Below, one piece after another: positions 1 to 7,623 of a stretch of 64,000 nucleotides of DNA. Location of the stretch: the NCBI GenBank assembly GCA_025463605.1, contig JAODAV010000031.1, forward strand, positions 62,001 to 126,000, written 5' to 3'. How positions within the stretch are numbered: position 1 is the first letter of the stretch; each line of letters begins with the position of its first letter. Source of the stretch: Rhodoglobus sp. (GTDB taxonomy: Bacteria > Actinomycetota > Actinomycetes > Actinomycetales > Microbacteriaceae). The notes beneath the pieces were generated by a model. That model saw only the letters and a program-made list of their open reading frames with translations. It ran no database searches and was not told the DNA's origin. Made by a program: the position numbers and the translations under genes.

Positions 1-7
1 GACGGCC

Positions 8-1330
8 CTAGCGCGCTGCTCGCTTGACGTGCTCGTAAGCCTCGAGCGCCTCGCGGCGTGACGCGGCGAGGTCGACGATCGGCTGCGGGTACTCGGCCGT
101 GCCGAGCTCCGGCACCCAGCGCTTCACATACCGGCCGGCTGGGTCGAACTTGCGGGCCTGCAGTTCGGGGTTGAAGACGCGGAAGTAGGGTGCGGCATCT
201 GCCCCAGACCCCGCCACCCACTGCCAGTTGCCGGGGTTGTTGGCTTCGTCGGCGTCGACGAGGGTGTCCCAGAACCACTTCTCCCCGACGCGCCAGTCAA
301 TGAGCAGGTTCTTCACGAGAAAACTCGCGACGACCATGCGAACGCGGTTGTGCATGTAGCCGGTGTGCCAGAGCTCGCGCATTCCGGCATCCACCAGCGG
401 GATGCCCGTGCGGCCCCGCTGCCATGCCTCGAGCACCTCGCGATCGGGCTCGCTCCACGGGAACGCATCGAACGCCGGCCGGTAGTTGCGCTGCGCGAGA
501 TCCGGTGCGTGGAACAGGATGTGATGGTTGAACTCCCGCCAGCCGAGCTCGCTCAGGAACTTCGTCACGTTCGGGTGACCGGTCGCCCGAACCCGGTTCC
601 AGACCTGGAACGGGCTCACCTCGCCGAATCGCAAGTGCGGGCTCAGCCGGCTCGTCGCGGCGACGGCAGGTTCGTCTCGCCGGTGGTAATCCGCAAGGCG
701 CTCCTCGGCGAACGATTCGAGCTGCTCGCCCGCACCGCGCTCGCCCGGAGTCCACGACTCACTCAGGCCCGACGCCCAGTCCGGTCGTGTCGGCAGCAGG
801 GCCCAGTCGTCGAGGTCGTCTGACGCCGCCGCGGCATATTCCATTTCGGGCACCGGCAGCGGCCCTCGCACGGGCAGCTCTCGAGCCGCATTCCAGTACG
901 GCGTGAACACCCGGTACGGTCCGCTCCCGGTGGTGACCGTCCACGGTTCGAACAACAGGTTCGCGTGGAAACTTCGCACATCGAGACGGTCGTCGCGCAA
1001 GCGCTGCTTGAGCCGCGCGTCGATGTCGCGGGAGGCGCCGTAGCGGCGGTTCCAGAAGACGGCCCCGGCATCCACTTCGGCGACCAACTCGGACACGACC
1101 TGCTCTGCCCCACCTCGCCTCAGCACGAGAGGCGCGGACTCGGCCAGGCAGCGCAGCGAATGGTGCAGCCACCACCGGCTCGCGGCACCAAGCGGCCGGA
1201 TGCCCGGGCTCACGTGATCGAGCACGTAGAGGAGAATCACGGGCTCGCCGCGCTCCGCCGCCGCGGTGAGCGCGGGGTTGTCGGCCAGGCGCAAGTCGTC
1301 TCTCAGCCAGACGACGCTCGGCCCAGGCAT
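8..1330 (-). CDS. phrB: Deoxyribodipyrimidine photolyase
   Basis: Light-driven repair of cyclobutane pyrimidine dimers with reduced FAD. The 440-residue protein opens with the N-terminal signature VVWLRDDLRLADNPAL (antenna-binding Rossmann domain). The C-terminal half has the FAD-binding helical domain: ELGWREFNHHIL, then RTGIPLVDAGMRELWHTGYM followed by HNR, then NNPGNWQWVAGSGADAAPYF, all typical of class I photolyases. The ATG shares one base with the stop of the upstream MarR gene (TGATG), so the two are translationally coupled. The same frame stays open upstream inside the marR gene, but only this start matches the family length. A cryptochrome role cannot be excluded but the tryptophan-rich C-terminus favours repair. 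Confidence 0.95.
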   Translation of the reverse strand: MPGPSVVWLRDDLRLADNPALTAAAERGEPVILLYVLDHVSPGIRPLGAASRWWLHHSLRCLAESAPLVLRRGGAEQVVSELVAEVDAGAVFWNRRYGASRDIDARLKQRLRDDRLDVRSFHANLLFEPWTVTTGSGPYRVFTPYWNAARELPVRGPLPVPEMEYAAAASDDLDDWALLPTRPDWASGLSESWTPGERGAGEQLESFAEERLADYHRRDEPAVAATSRLSPHLRFGEVSPFQVWNRVRATGHPNVTKFLSELGWREFNHHILFHAPDLAQRNYRPAFDAFPWSEPDREVLEAWQRGRTGIPLVDAGMRELWHTGYMHNRVRMVVASFLVKNLLIDWRVGEKWFWDTLVDADEANNPGNWQWVAGSGADAAPYFRVFNPELQARKFDPAGRYVKRWVPELGTAEYPQPIVDLAASRREALEAYEHVKRAAR

Positions 1331-1770
1331 CAGTGATCCGGGCCGAGCCGCAGCTTGTCGGAGAGCGCCGCGAGCGTGCGAAGCTCCTCGGTCGTGAGCG
1401 CGCTGCCCACCCGGCGGTGGATCGACTCCGCGTGCACGACGGCCACTTTGCGGAACAGGTCGTAGCCCGAGTCGGTGAGGCACACGATCGTGCCGCGCCC
1501 ATCGCCGGGGTCGGTCTCCTTGCGAACGAGACCGCGCGATACGAGCCTGTCGACGAGTCGGCTCACGCTCGGCTGGGTGAGCAGCAGGTGCCGATTGAGG
1601 TCGCGGATGCGCAGCTGCCGCTCCGGCTGGCGAGCCAGGTTGAACAGCACGTCGTATTCGTTGAATGACAGCTCTTCGCTGGGGAACTCGCGATTGAGTT
1701 GGCGGAGCACGGACACCTGCGCGCGGAACAGCGCCTCCCACGCGGCAACGGATGCCGACTTGTCGTTCAT
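1330..1770 (-). CDS. MarR family transcriptional regulator
   Basis: DNA-binding winged-helix repressor of 146 residues. The recognition helix region is LLLTQPSVSRLVDRLVSRGL (about residues 64-83) followed by the wing containing DPGDGRGTIVCLT; N- and C-terminal helices would form the dimer interface. It is the first gene of a two-gene operon with the photolyase (one-base overlap), so it probably controls that gene in response to an unknown ligand or oxidant. Ligand cannot be read from the sequence. Confidence 0.9.
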   Translation of the reverse strand: MNDKSASVAAWEALFRAQVSVLRQLNREFPSEELSFNEYDVLFNLARQPERQLRIRDLNRHLLLTQPSVSRLVDRLVSRGLVRKETDPGDGRGTIVCLTDSGYDLFRKVAVVHAESIHRRVGSALTTEELRTLAALSDKLRLGPDH

Positions 1771-1849
1771 CCCCCAACTCTATGCAAATGCACCGACCGA
1801 GGAATAATCGCGGAATTCGCCTGTGGAGAACCGTGCCCTTAAACAGGCT

Positions 1850-1883
1850 GAGGGTCGGTTCCAGAGGCTAGGAACCGACCCTC
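1850..1883. repeat. Perfect 13-bp inverted repeat (hairpin)
   Basis: GAGGGTCGGTTCC at 1850-1862 is exactly complementary to GGAACCGACCCTC at 1871-1883, with an 8-base loop. Neither side is followed by a clear T-run, so a simple terminator is not obvious; it could be an operator, an RNA hairpin or a remnant of a mobile element. Confidence 0.75.
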
Positions 1884-2064
1884 TCCCTTGCACCAAGAGT
1901 GTCCTGCAATCACATTCCGCAGTAGCTGCCACAGCAAACAACTTCTGCTAGTTATGAATGTATAACGGAAAGGTAACGGTGTCTAGTTACCGTTCTGTTA
2001 TTTTTTCTGCGAGTTTGCGGATAGCCCGATTTCTGTCACCGGTTGGGGTGTCGGCGCAGAGGTC

Positions 2065-2070
2065 TACCGT
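2065..2070 (+). promoter_or_regulatory. Leaderless -10 box for DHFR-like gene
   Basis: TACCGT ends 6 bases before the ATG at 2077; a TTGGGG -35-like box lies at 2043-2048 with a 16-base spacer. No ribosome binding site is present, so the mRNA is probably leaderless. Confidence 0.6.
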
Positions 2071-2076
2071 CGACAC

Positions 2077-2634
2077 ATGGGCCGCATCCTCTTCGACACC
2101 GCGACAACCTTCAACGGCTTCATCGCCGACACCGAGAACTCGCTGAGCTGGTTGTTCGCGGCGGCGGGCGGCACCGAACCCGACCCCGATCTGCTGCCCG
2201 GCAATGCCACCGTGCTCGTCGAGGGGTCGACGACCTACGAGTGGGTGCTGGCCGAGTCCGACATCCTCGCCCACCCCGAGAAGTGGAGGGACTTCCACGG
2301 CGATCGGCCCACGTTCGTATTCACGACTCGCGACCTGCCGGCCCCGGTCGGCGCGGACATCCGATTCGTGCGCGGTGCTGTCGGCAACGTGCTGCCCGAG
2401 ATCCGCGAGGCTGCGGGCGATGGCGACATCTGGGTTGTCGGTGGTGGCGACCTCGCCGGCCAGTTCTTGGATATCGGCGCCCTCGACCGAATCGCGCTCT
2501 CCATAGCGCCTGTCGCTCTCGATGGTGGAGCGCCGCTCTTTACGAGGCGGGTGGAGTCCGACCGGCTGACCCTCGTGTCGGCCGAGGCGCACGGGCAGTT
2601 CGCGAGGCTGATCTACGACGTGACGCCCGGCTGA
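2077..2634 (+). CDS. Dihydrofolate reductase family protein (RibD C-terminal-like domain)
   Basis: A 185-residue single-domain NADPH-dependent reductase-like protein of the DHFR/RibD-C superfamily. It starts with the strand ILFDTATTFNGFIAD and has the nucleotide-binding segment DIWVVGGGDLAGQFLD near residue 132; the middle TYEWVL replaces the usual TYE...GR box. It lacks the canonical FolA active-site pattern, so it is not the housekeeping DHFR; substrate unknown. Monocistronic, apparently leaderless. Confidence 0.85.
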   Translation: MGRILFDTATTFNGFIADTENSLSWLFAAAGGTEPDPDLLPGNATVLVEGSTTYEWVLAESDILAHPEKWRDFHGDRPTFVFTTRDLPAPVGADIRFVRGAVGNVLPEIREAAGDGDIWVVGGGDLAGQFLDIGALDRIALSIAPVALDGGAPLFTRRVESDRLTLVSAEAHGQFARLIYDVTPG

Positions 2635-2735
2635 TCGCCCCGGCACAATCCTTGAGCCGTTGTCGACGTGCCGTGGCGCCACTCGACTCCGGGTGAGAGG
2701 CTCGAAGAGCGAGATTCCAGAGCAAGGAGGACATC

Positions 2736-3155
2736 ATGGCCAAGTACATGCTGATCATGCGTGCAACCGACGAGGCGATGGCGGACTTCGCCAGCGTCGA
2801 ATTCGAGGAGCTCATGAATGCCATGGGCAAGTTCAATGACGAGTTGATTCGCGCTGGCGTTCTGCTCGCGGCCGAGGGCCTCGACGACCCGAACGAGGGA
2901 GTCGTCGTCGACTTCACGGGCGAGACTCCGGTGGTGACCGACGGCCCATACGGCGAGACGAAGCAACTGTTCAACGGTTTCTACATCCTCGATGTCGCCT
3001 CGAAGGAGGAGGCGGTCGCGTGGGCCAAGCGCGCGCCGTACACGGCGGGCAGTAAGACCGAGATCCGCCGGGTGCCGTCGATCGACGAATTCCCCCAGGA
3101 CAACGAGTGGATTCAGAAGGAGCGCGCCTGGCGCGAACAGACCGGGCAGCTCTGA
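2736..3155 (+). CDS. YCII-related (DGPF domain) protein
   Basis: A 139-residue ferredoxin-like-fold protein of the YciI/DGPF group. The signature VTDGPYGETKQLFNGFYILD lies around residues 68-87, followed by the helix SKEEAVAWAKRAP. In actinobacteria these proteins are often encoded beside ECF sigma factors or DHFR-like genes; here the upstream neighbour is DHFR-like. The ATG is preceded by a strong AAGGAGG at about 2724-2730. Biochemical function is unknown. Confidence 0.85.
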   Translation: MAKYMLIMRATDEAMADFASVEFEELMNAMGKFNDELIRAGVLLAAEGLDDPNEGVVVDFTGETPVVTDGPYGETKQLFNGFYILDVASKEEAVAWAKRAPYTAGSKTEIRRVPSIDEFPQDNEWIQKERAWREQTGQL

Positions 3156-3175
3156 CGCGGCCCCGCGGAGTCGCT

Positions 3176-3880
3176 CTAGAAGAAGTCGGGCGAGGGCGTC
3201 GAGGCCTGGCGGATCGAGACATCCGCGTGACGGTCGAAGCGGTAACCCACTCCCCGCACCGTGCGCACGATGTCTTCGTAGTCGCCGAGCTTCGCGCGCA
3301 AGCGCCGCACGTGAACGTCGATTGTGCGCTCGTTCGGGATCTCGTCGTCGCCCACCGACCACAACGAAGAAATGAGCTCCGAGCGGTCGATGGTGCGGCC
3401 CTCGCGCAGCACGAGGTACTGCAGCAGCTCGAACTCCTTGTAGGTGAGGGGGGCGGTGTCGCCGTCGAGGGTCACGCGCTTGCGCGAGATGTCGATCACG
3501 ACGCCAGTGCGGTGCTTGACGGGGGGCTCTTCCACCTGGCGGTGCTTGGCGAGCGCCGCCGGGTCTTGAAGGGCTAGGCGCACGACGTCGACATCGCGGC
3601 CCCCGGCGCCAACCGGGGCGAGAGCGACAGCCGCATAGGTCTCGGACGCCGGCGCGAGCTGCCCCACAAGTGCCTTGAGCTGCTCGACGAGCGACCCGAG
3701 GTCAGTGCCGGCCTCGGCGGCCTTGGACTCGTCGATGCCGACGTACAGCACGAAACCGCGGGCTTCGGTGCCGGTGGGCACCGCACGCAGCCGAGGGGAC
3801 TCGGCGGAGGGAGGGGTGGTTGGAGCGGGAGTGGGCGCTACCGGGCTGAGGGGTGCGCGATCGAAAGTTGCGAGAGACAT
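3176..3880 (-). CDS. Receiver-less OmpR/PhoB-type winged-helix regulator
   Basis: The 234-residue protein ends with a full OmpR/PhoB DNA-binding domain: LTYKEFELLQYLVLREGRTI, the turn NERTIDVHVRRLRAKLGDYE and the wing TVRGVGYRFD (about residues 140-220). Its first 35 residues are proline/alanine-rich and the middle resembles neither an Asp-phosphorylatable receiver nor another domain I recognise: the acidic pocket and phospho-Asp are missing. It may therefore be controlled by level or by a ligand rather than by a histidine kinase. Read from a promoter 240 bases upstream, giving an unusually long leader. Confidence 0.85.
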   Translation of the reverse strand: MSLATFDRAPLSPVAPTPAPTTPPSAESPRLRAVPTGTEARGFVLYVGIDESKAAEAGTDLGSLVEQLKALVGQLAPASETYAAVALAPVGAGGRDVDVVRLALQDPAALAKHRQVEEPPVKHRTGVVIDISRKRVTLDGDTAPLTYKEFELLQYLVLREGRTIDRSELISSLWSVGDDEIPNERTIDVHVRRLRAKLGDYEDIVRTVRGVGYRFDRHADVSIRQASTPSPDFF

Positions 3881-4129
3881 GTGGTCTGAAATCCTTTGGG
3901 ATTTGTGTGAAGGGCCTCTGATGATGAGGTTGTGATCCTTCGGGGTGCTACTGGTAATGCGAGCGGAATCCCACCGATATGAGGGCGAGGCTCCGGGAGT
4001 TCATGCTCGGTTGCGAACGGAACTCGGCGAGAATAGGCCGATCAGGCACACATTCGACAACACATGACAGCACGGGTACCGGAGGCCTCAAGGGAGGTCA
4101 GGGCATGCGCGCGAACAGTCATGCATGCA

Positions 4130-4158
4130 ACTATCTTGCACGCGCGCAAGAAATGCAA
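4130..4158 (-). promoter_or_regulatory. Promoter with operator-like repeat in its spacer
   Basis: On the minus strand TTGCAT (4158-4153) and GATAGT (4135-4130) are separated by exactly 17 bases. The spacer holds an inverted repeat TCTTGC-N6-GCAAGA (plus strand 4134-4151), a good operator candidate. It drives the winged-helix gene starting at 3880 and begins two bases beyond the upp stop codon. Confidence 0.6.
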
Positions 4159-4160
4159 GC

Positions 4161-4793
4161 TCAGACCGTGCCGTAGAGCCGATCTCCAGCATCCCCTAAG
4201 CCGGGAACGATGTACCCGACGTCGTTGAGTCTTTCGTCGAGTGCTCCCAGCACCACCGTGACTTCGCGGCCCTCGGTCGCCTTCTCCACCGCCGCCAGTC
4301 CCTCCGGTGATCCGATGAGACAGACGGCCGTGACATCCACGGCGCCCCGATCGAAGAGGTAGTCGATCGCCGCGATGAGCGAACCGCCCGTGGCGAGCAT
4401 CGGATCGAGCACGAAGCACTGCCGGTTGGAGAGATCCTCGGGCAGCCGCTCCGCGTAGATGTCGGGCTTGAGCGTTTTCTCGTTGCGCACCATCCCGAGA
4501 AAACCGACCTCGGCCGTGGGAACGAGCTTGACCATGCCCTCGAGCATGCCGAGTCCGGCGCGCAGAATCGGCACCACGAGGGGTCGGGGCATGCTGATCG
4601 CAAGCCCCTTGGTCGCAGCCACGGGCGTTTCGACGTCGACGACTTCGGTGCGGACGTGGCGAGTCGCCTCATACGCGAGCAGGGTCACGAGTTCTTCGGC
4701 GAGCGCGCGGAATGTGGGCGAGGGCGTGTTCTTGTCGCGAAGCACCGTCAGCTTGTGAGTGATGAGCGGGTGGTCGGCAACATGGACTCGCAT
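4161..4793 (-). CDS. upp: Uracil phosphoribosyltransferase
   Basis: Salvages uracil with PRPP to make UMP in the cytoplasm. The 210-residue length matches the family. Recognisable blocks are the N-terminal [31 protein letters not shown], the PRPP loop [17 protein letters not shown] (about residues 131-147) and the uracil-binding C-terminal [17 protein letters not shown]. Divergently transcribed from tadA with only 14 bases between start codons, a common actinobacterial arrangement. Confidence 0.97.
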   Translation of the reverse strand: MRVHVADHPLITHKLTVLRDKNTPSPTFRALAEELVTLLAYEATRHVRTEVVDVETPVAATKGLAISMPRPLVVPILRAGLGMLEGMVKLVPTAEVGFLGMVRNEKTLKPDIYAERLPEDLSNRQCFVLDPMLATGGSLIAAIDYLFDRGAVDVTAVCLIGSPEGLAAVEKATEGREVTVVLGALDERLNDVGYIVPGLGDAGDRLYGTV

Positions 4794-4799
4794 AGGCTC

Positions 4800-4805
4800 A
4801 ATCTA
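4800..4805 (-). promoter_or_regulatory. Leaderless -10 box for upp
   Basis: TAGATT on the minus strand ends 6 bases before the upp ATG (4793). A plus-strand TAGGCT at 4793-4798 may serve tadA, so the two divergent promoters would overlap in the 14-base gap. Confidence 0.55.
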
Positions 4806-4807
4806 CT

Positions 4808-5260
4808 GTGAGCCGCTATGAAGAGTGGATGGGCGACGCCCTCGCCGAGGCGAGACTGGCCGTGTCGTCGGGCGACGTTCCCGTCGCGGCGCTCGTGATC
4901 GATGAGACCGGTTCACGCCTCGGCACAGGACGCAACGAGCGCGAGCTGACCGGCGACCCCACTGCTCACGCGGAGATCGTGGCCATCAGGGCGGCCGCCG
5001 CGGCGACTGGCTCGTGGCATCTCGAGAACACGACCCTCGTGGTGACGCTCGAGCCGTGCCTCATGTGTGCCGGGGCGATCCTGCAGGCGCACATCCCTCG
5101 CGTGGTTTTCGGTGCCTGGGACGAGAAGGCGGGCGCCGCCGGGAGCGTGCATGACGTGCTGCGCGACCGCCGCCTTCCGCATCGGGTCGAAGTCGTGGCG
5201 GGCGTTCGCGCGCAGGAGAGCGCGGAGTTGCTCGTGGGATTCTTCGAGGAGCGCCGCTAG
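4808..5260 (+). CDS. tadA: tRNA adenosine(34) deaminase
   Basis: Converts A34 to inosine in the tRNA-Arg(ACG) wobble position. The 150-residue protein has both cytidine/deoxycytidylate-deaminase zinc motifs: PTAHAEIVAIR (His ligand plus catalytic Glu, about residue 57) and LEPCLMCAGAI (two Cys ligands, about residues 87-90). Start taken as GTG 4808; an in-frame ATG at 4829 would cut conserved N-terminal residues. The last 21 bases including the stop are tandemly duplicated directly downstream. Confidence 0.96.
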   Translation: MSRYEEWMGDALAEARLAVSSGDVPVAALVIDETGSRLGTGRNERELTGDPTAHAEIVAIRAAAAATGSWHLENTTLVVTLEPCLMCAGAILQAHIPRVVFGAWDEKAGAAGSVHDVLRDRRLPHRVEVVAGVRAQESAELLVGFFEERR

Positions 5261-5282
5261 GTTCTTCGAGGAGCGCCGCTAG
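5240..5282 (+). repeat. 22-bp tandem duplication over the tadA stop
   Basis: Bases 5240-5260 and 5262-5282 are identical over 21 bases (ttcttcgaggagcgccgcta plus g), offset by 22. The second copy lies after the stop codon and is non-coding; a recent slippage duplication. Confidence 0.85.
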
Positions 5283-5328
5283 AGCCAGCCGTTGCACCTC
5301 ACGGGAGCGTCACCCGGTTGGCCACTAC

Positions 5329-5712
5329 TCAAACCCAGGCGACGGCGACGATGACGTTGAGTATCGCGCCCGCACCTGCGACGTGCATCCACGGCAGGCT
5401 GACTCGGTCGCTCGTTCCCGCAGCGACGGCTCGGCGCTGGCGCACTACCGCGACGATGAGGGCGACAAGCACGATGACGGCGATCGCCATCTTCACGCCG
5501 ATCTTGGCGTTGTTGACATCGAGATCGCCGATCTCGCGCACGGCGACGAGCCCGACGCCCGTAACGACCTGCACGATCGCACCGATCAGCATCGGCGCGA
5601 ACCTGAAGTCGTGCTTCGTGCGCACTTGCAGGATGAACGGGCCGATGATCGCCGCCAGCCCGAGGATGTGGGCGATGAGGAGCACTGCTCTGGCTATTTC
5701 GAGCGGGGACAT
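5329..5712 (-). CDS. Small integral membrane protein, four predicted helices
   Basis: A 127-residue hydrophobic protein with four likely transmembrane helices (about 7-29, 39-58, 70-92, 106-125). Resembles small DUF-type membrane proteins of actinobacteria; no catalytic motif seen. The ATG at 5712 has AGGAGA about 8 bases upstream on the minus strand; a longer frame upstream would overlap the CDF gene. It follows the CDF transporter gene by 28 bases and is probably co-transcribed with it. Confidence 0.8.
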   Translation of the reverse strand: MSPLEIARAVLLIAHILGLAAIIGPFILQVRTKHDFRFAPMLIGAIVQVVTGVGLVAVREIGDLDVNNAKIGVKMAIAVIVLVALIVAVVRQRRAVAAGTSDRVSLPWMHVAGAGAILNVIVAVAWV

Positions 5713-5740
5713 GTCGTTTCTCCTCGGTGCGAAGGGTGAG

Positions 5741-6703
5741 TTAGTCGGTTCCCTTGATGACGATCGAATCGGTGGGCGGGCTCTTCGATCCGACGGCGGA
5801 GTACACATCGGGCTCGATGTAGATCACGCGCGCAACGGGCACGGCGGCGCGAATGCTCGCCTCCACGTCGTCGATGCTCTTCGCGACATCCGCGAGCCTG
5901 GTCTTGCTCGCGAAGGCGATCTTGGCGGCGACGAGCAGTTCGTCCGGCCCGAGGTACAGGGTCTTCATGTGAATAAGCGCTTCGACGTTGTTGTTGGCGT
6001 TGATCGCATCCCGAATGTTCTCGACGTCGGCGGCGTTCGCACCTTCGCCCACGAGGAGGCTCTTCGTCTCGATGCCGAGGATCACCGCTACCGTCACGAG
6101 CAGTACGCCGATCGCGAGCGTGCCGACCGCATCCCACATCGGGTTGCCCGTGACGATCGTCAGGCCGACACCGGCGAACGCGAACACGAGGCCCAGTAGT
6201 GCGGCGATGTCTTCGAGCAGCACGACGGGCAGCTCAGGCGCCTTCGCGTGACGGATGAACTGGATCCAGGTCTGCCTGCCGCGCACGTGATTCGATTCCC
6301 TGACCGCCGTGCGCAGCGAGAACGACTCGAGCACTATGGCGATGGAGAGCACGAGGATCGGCAGCCATGGTACCGCGAGCTCGTGCGGGTGCTGCAGCTT
6401 GTCGATGCCTTCGTAGATCGAGAAGACGCCACCGACGGAGAACAGGATGATCGCAACGACGAACGCGTAGACGTAGCGCTCGCGGCCGTATCCGAACGGA
6501 TGCGTCTCGTCCGCGGCTTTGCGGGATTTGCGACCGCCGAGCAGCAGGAGCGCCTGGTTGCCGCTGTCGGCGAGGGAGTGCACGCTCTCGGCGAGCATGG
6601 CGCTCGAGCCGGAGAACAGGAACGCGATGAACTTGGTGACCGCGATACCGGTGTTGGCGAGGAGTGCCGCGATGATTGCCTTGCTTCCACCCGATGCGCT
6701 CAT
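5741..6703 (-). CDS. Cation diffusion facilitator (CDF) family transporter
   Basis: Proton-coupled efflux of divalent metal (Zn, Fe, Mn or Co) across the cytoplasmic membrane. The 320-residue protein has about six transmembrane helices; helix II carries AESVHSLADSGNQALL, the H-x-x-x-D metal site, and helix V carries VLLEDIAALLGL with Glu/Asp in the equivalent place, as in the SLC30A9-like CDF subgroup. The C-terminal domain (from about 210) is the cytoplasmic ferredoxin-like metal-sensing domain. Divergent from proC across a palindromic -10 box. Confidence 0.92.
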   Translation of the reverse strand: MSASGGSKAIIAALLANTGIAVTKFIAFLFSGSSAMLAESVHSLADSGNQALLLLGGRKSRKAADETHPFGYGRERYVYAFVVAIILFSVGGVFSIYEGIDKLQHPHELAVPWLPILVLSIAIVLESFSLRTAVRESNHVRGRQTWIQFIRHAKAPELPVVLLEDIAALLGLVFAFAGVGLTIVTGNPMWDAVGTLAIGVLLVTVAVILGIETKSLLVGEGANAADVENIRDAINANNNVEALIHMKTLYLGPDELLVAAKIAFASKTRLADVAKSIDDVEASIRAAVPVARVIYIEPDVYSAVGSKSPPTDSIVIKGTD

Positions 6704-6710
6704 GCGCTCA

Positions 6711-6720
6711 ATCCTAGGAT
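6711..6720. promoter_or_regulatory. Bidirectional palindromic -10 box (CDF / proC)
   Basis: ATCCTAGGAT is a perfect palindrome. Read plus it supplies TAGGAT (6715-6720) 6 bases before the proC ATG; read minus it supplies TAGGAT (6716-6711) 7 bases before the CDF ATG. Both genes then appear leaderless and would compete for one polymerase site. Confidence 0.6.
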
Positions 6721-6726
6721 GACTGC

Positions 6727-7557
6727 ATGACCACGACTCTTCCCAGCATCGCCATCATCGGGGCGGGCGCCATGGGCGGCGCGATCCTCACCGGACTGCT
6801 CGCTCCCGGCGTGACCGTGAGCGGGGGCATCCGGGTCACCAATCGCACCGAGGCGAAAGCGGCCCTCGTGCGCAGGCCCGGCGTTGAGTCGTTCGCGATC
6901 GAGTCGACGCCGGATGCCAACTTCCGCGCGGTCGCGGGCGCTGGCATCGTGCTGATCGGTGTCAAGCCGGCCATGGTGCCGGACACTCTCGCGGGGCTCG
7001 CCCCGGCCCTCGATCCCGCCGCGGTGGTCGTGAGCGTCGCGGCGGGCGTGACGACCGCGACTATGGAGTCGATCGTTGACAACGCCGTTCTGCGCGCCAT
7101 GCCGAATACCCCAGCGATCGTCGGCCGCGCGGTGACGGGCCTGTCTGCCGGCTCGCGGGCCGACGAGGGCCAGCTTGCGCTCGGCCGCTCGCTCTTCGAG
7201 ACGGTCGGCACGGTCGTCGAGATCCCCGAGACCCAGATCGATGCGCTCAGCACTATCTCCGGCTCGGGCCCGGCGTACGTCTTCTACTTCATCGAAGAGC
7301 TCACTCGCACGGCGGTCGGTCTCGGCTTCTCACCCGAGCAGGCCGAGCAGCTCGTGAACGGCACGTTCCTCGGCGCGGTCGAGCTTCTGGCAGCCTCGCA
7401 TCGTACGCCGGAAGAGCTGCGCCTGCAGGTGACGAGCCCGAAGGGCACCACCGAGCGGGCGATCGCCGAACTGCAGGCCGCCGACCTCAAGGGCATCTTC
7501 GACCGCGCGACCGCCGCAGCGCTCGCGCGAGCTCGCGAACTGGCGGAGGGTCGCTAA
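6727..7557 (+). CDS. proC: Pyrroline-5-carboxylate reductase
   Basis: Last step of proline synthesis: NAD(P)H reduction of pyrroline-5-carboxylate. 276 residues, normal length. The N-terminal Rossmann motif IIGAGAMGGAILTGLL, the segment RAMPNTPAIVGRAVTGLS and the C-terminal signature block starting ISGSGPAYVFYFIEELTRTA are all present. Apparently leaderless. Confidence 0.96.
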   Translation: MTTTLPSIAIIGAGAMGGAILTGLLAPGVTVSGGIRVTNRTEAKAALVRRPGVESFAIESTPDANFRAVAGAGIVLIGVKPAMVPDTLAGLAPALDPAAVVVSVAAGVTTATMESIVDNAVLRAMPNTPAIVGRAVTGLSAGSRADEGQLALGRSLFETVGTVVEIPETQIDALSTISGSGPAYVFYFIEELTRTAVGLGFSPEQAEQLVNGTFLGAVELLAASHRTPEELRLQVTSPKGTTERAIAELQAADLKGIFDRATAAALARARELAEGR

Positions 7558-7587
7558 ACCGCGTTCATCCTAAAGTTTGCGCGCAGG

Positions 7588-7612
7588 CCGCGAACCTGCA
7601 CGCAGGTTGCGG
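7588..7612. terminator. Terminator-like hairpin between convergent proC and trkA
   Basis: CCGC-g-AACCTG and CAGGTT-GCGG pair around a CACG loop, with one bulged base. It lies midway between the two convergent stop codons; no long T-run, so intrinsic strength is uncertain. Confidence 0.5.
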
Positions 7613-7623
7613 AGAAAAGACCG

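Larger units (their letters stand above)
1771..2076. other. Intergenic region between divergent marR and DHFR-like genes
   Basis: About 306 bases with no credible gene. It holds the perfect 13-base hairpin at 1850-1883, a relatively A/T-rich stretch (1930-2030), and the leaderless promoter of the DHFR-like gene at its right end. Confidence 0.7.
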
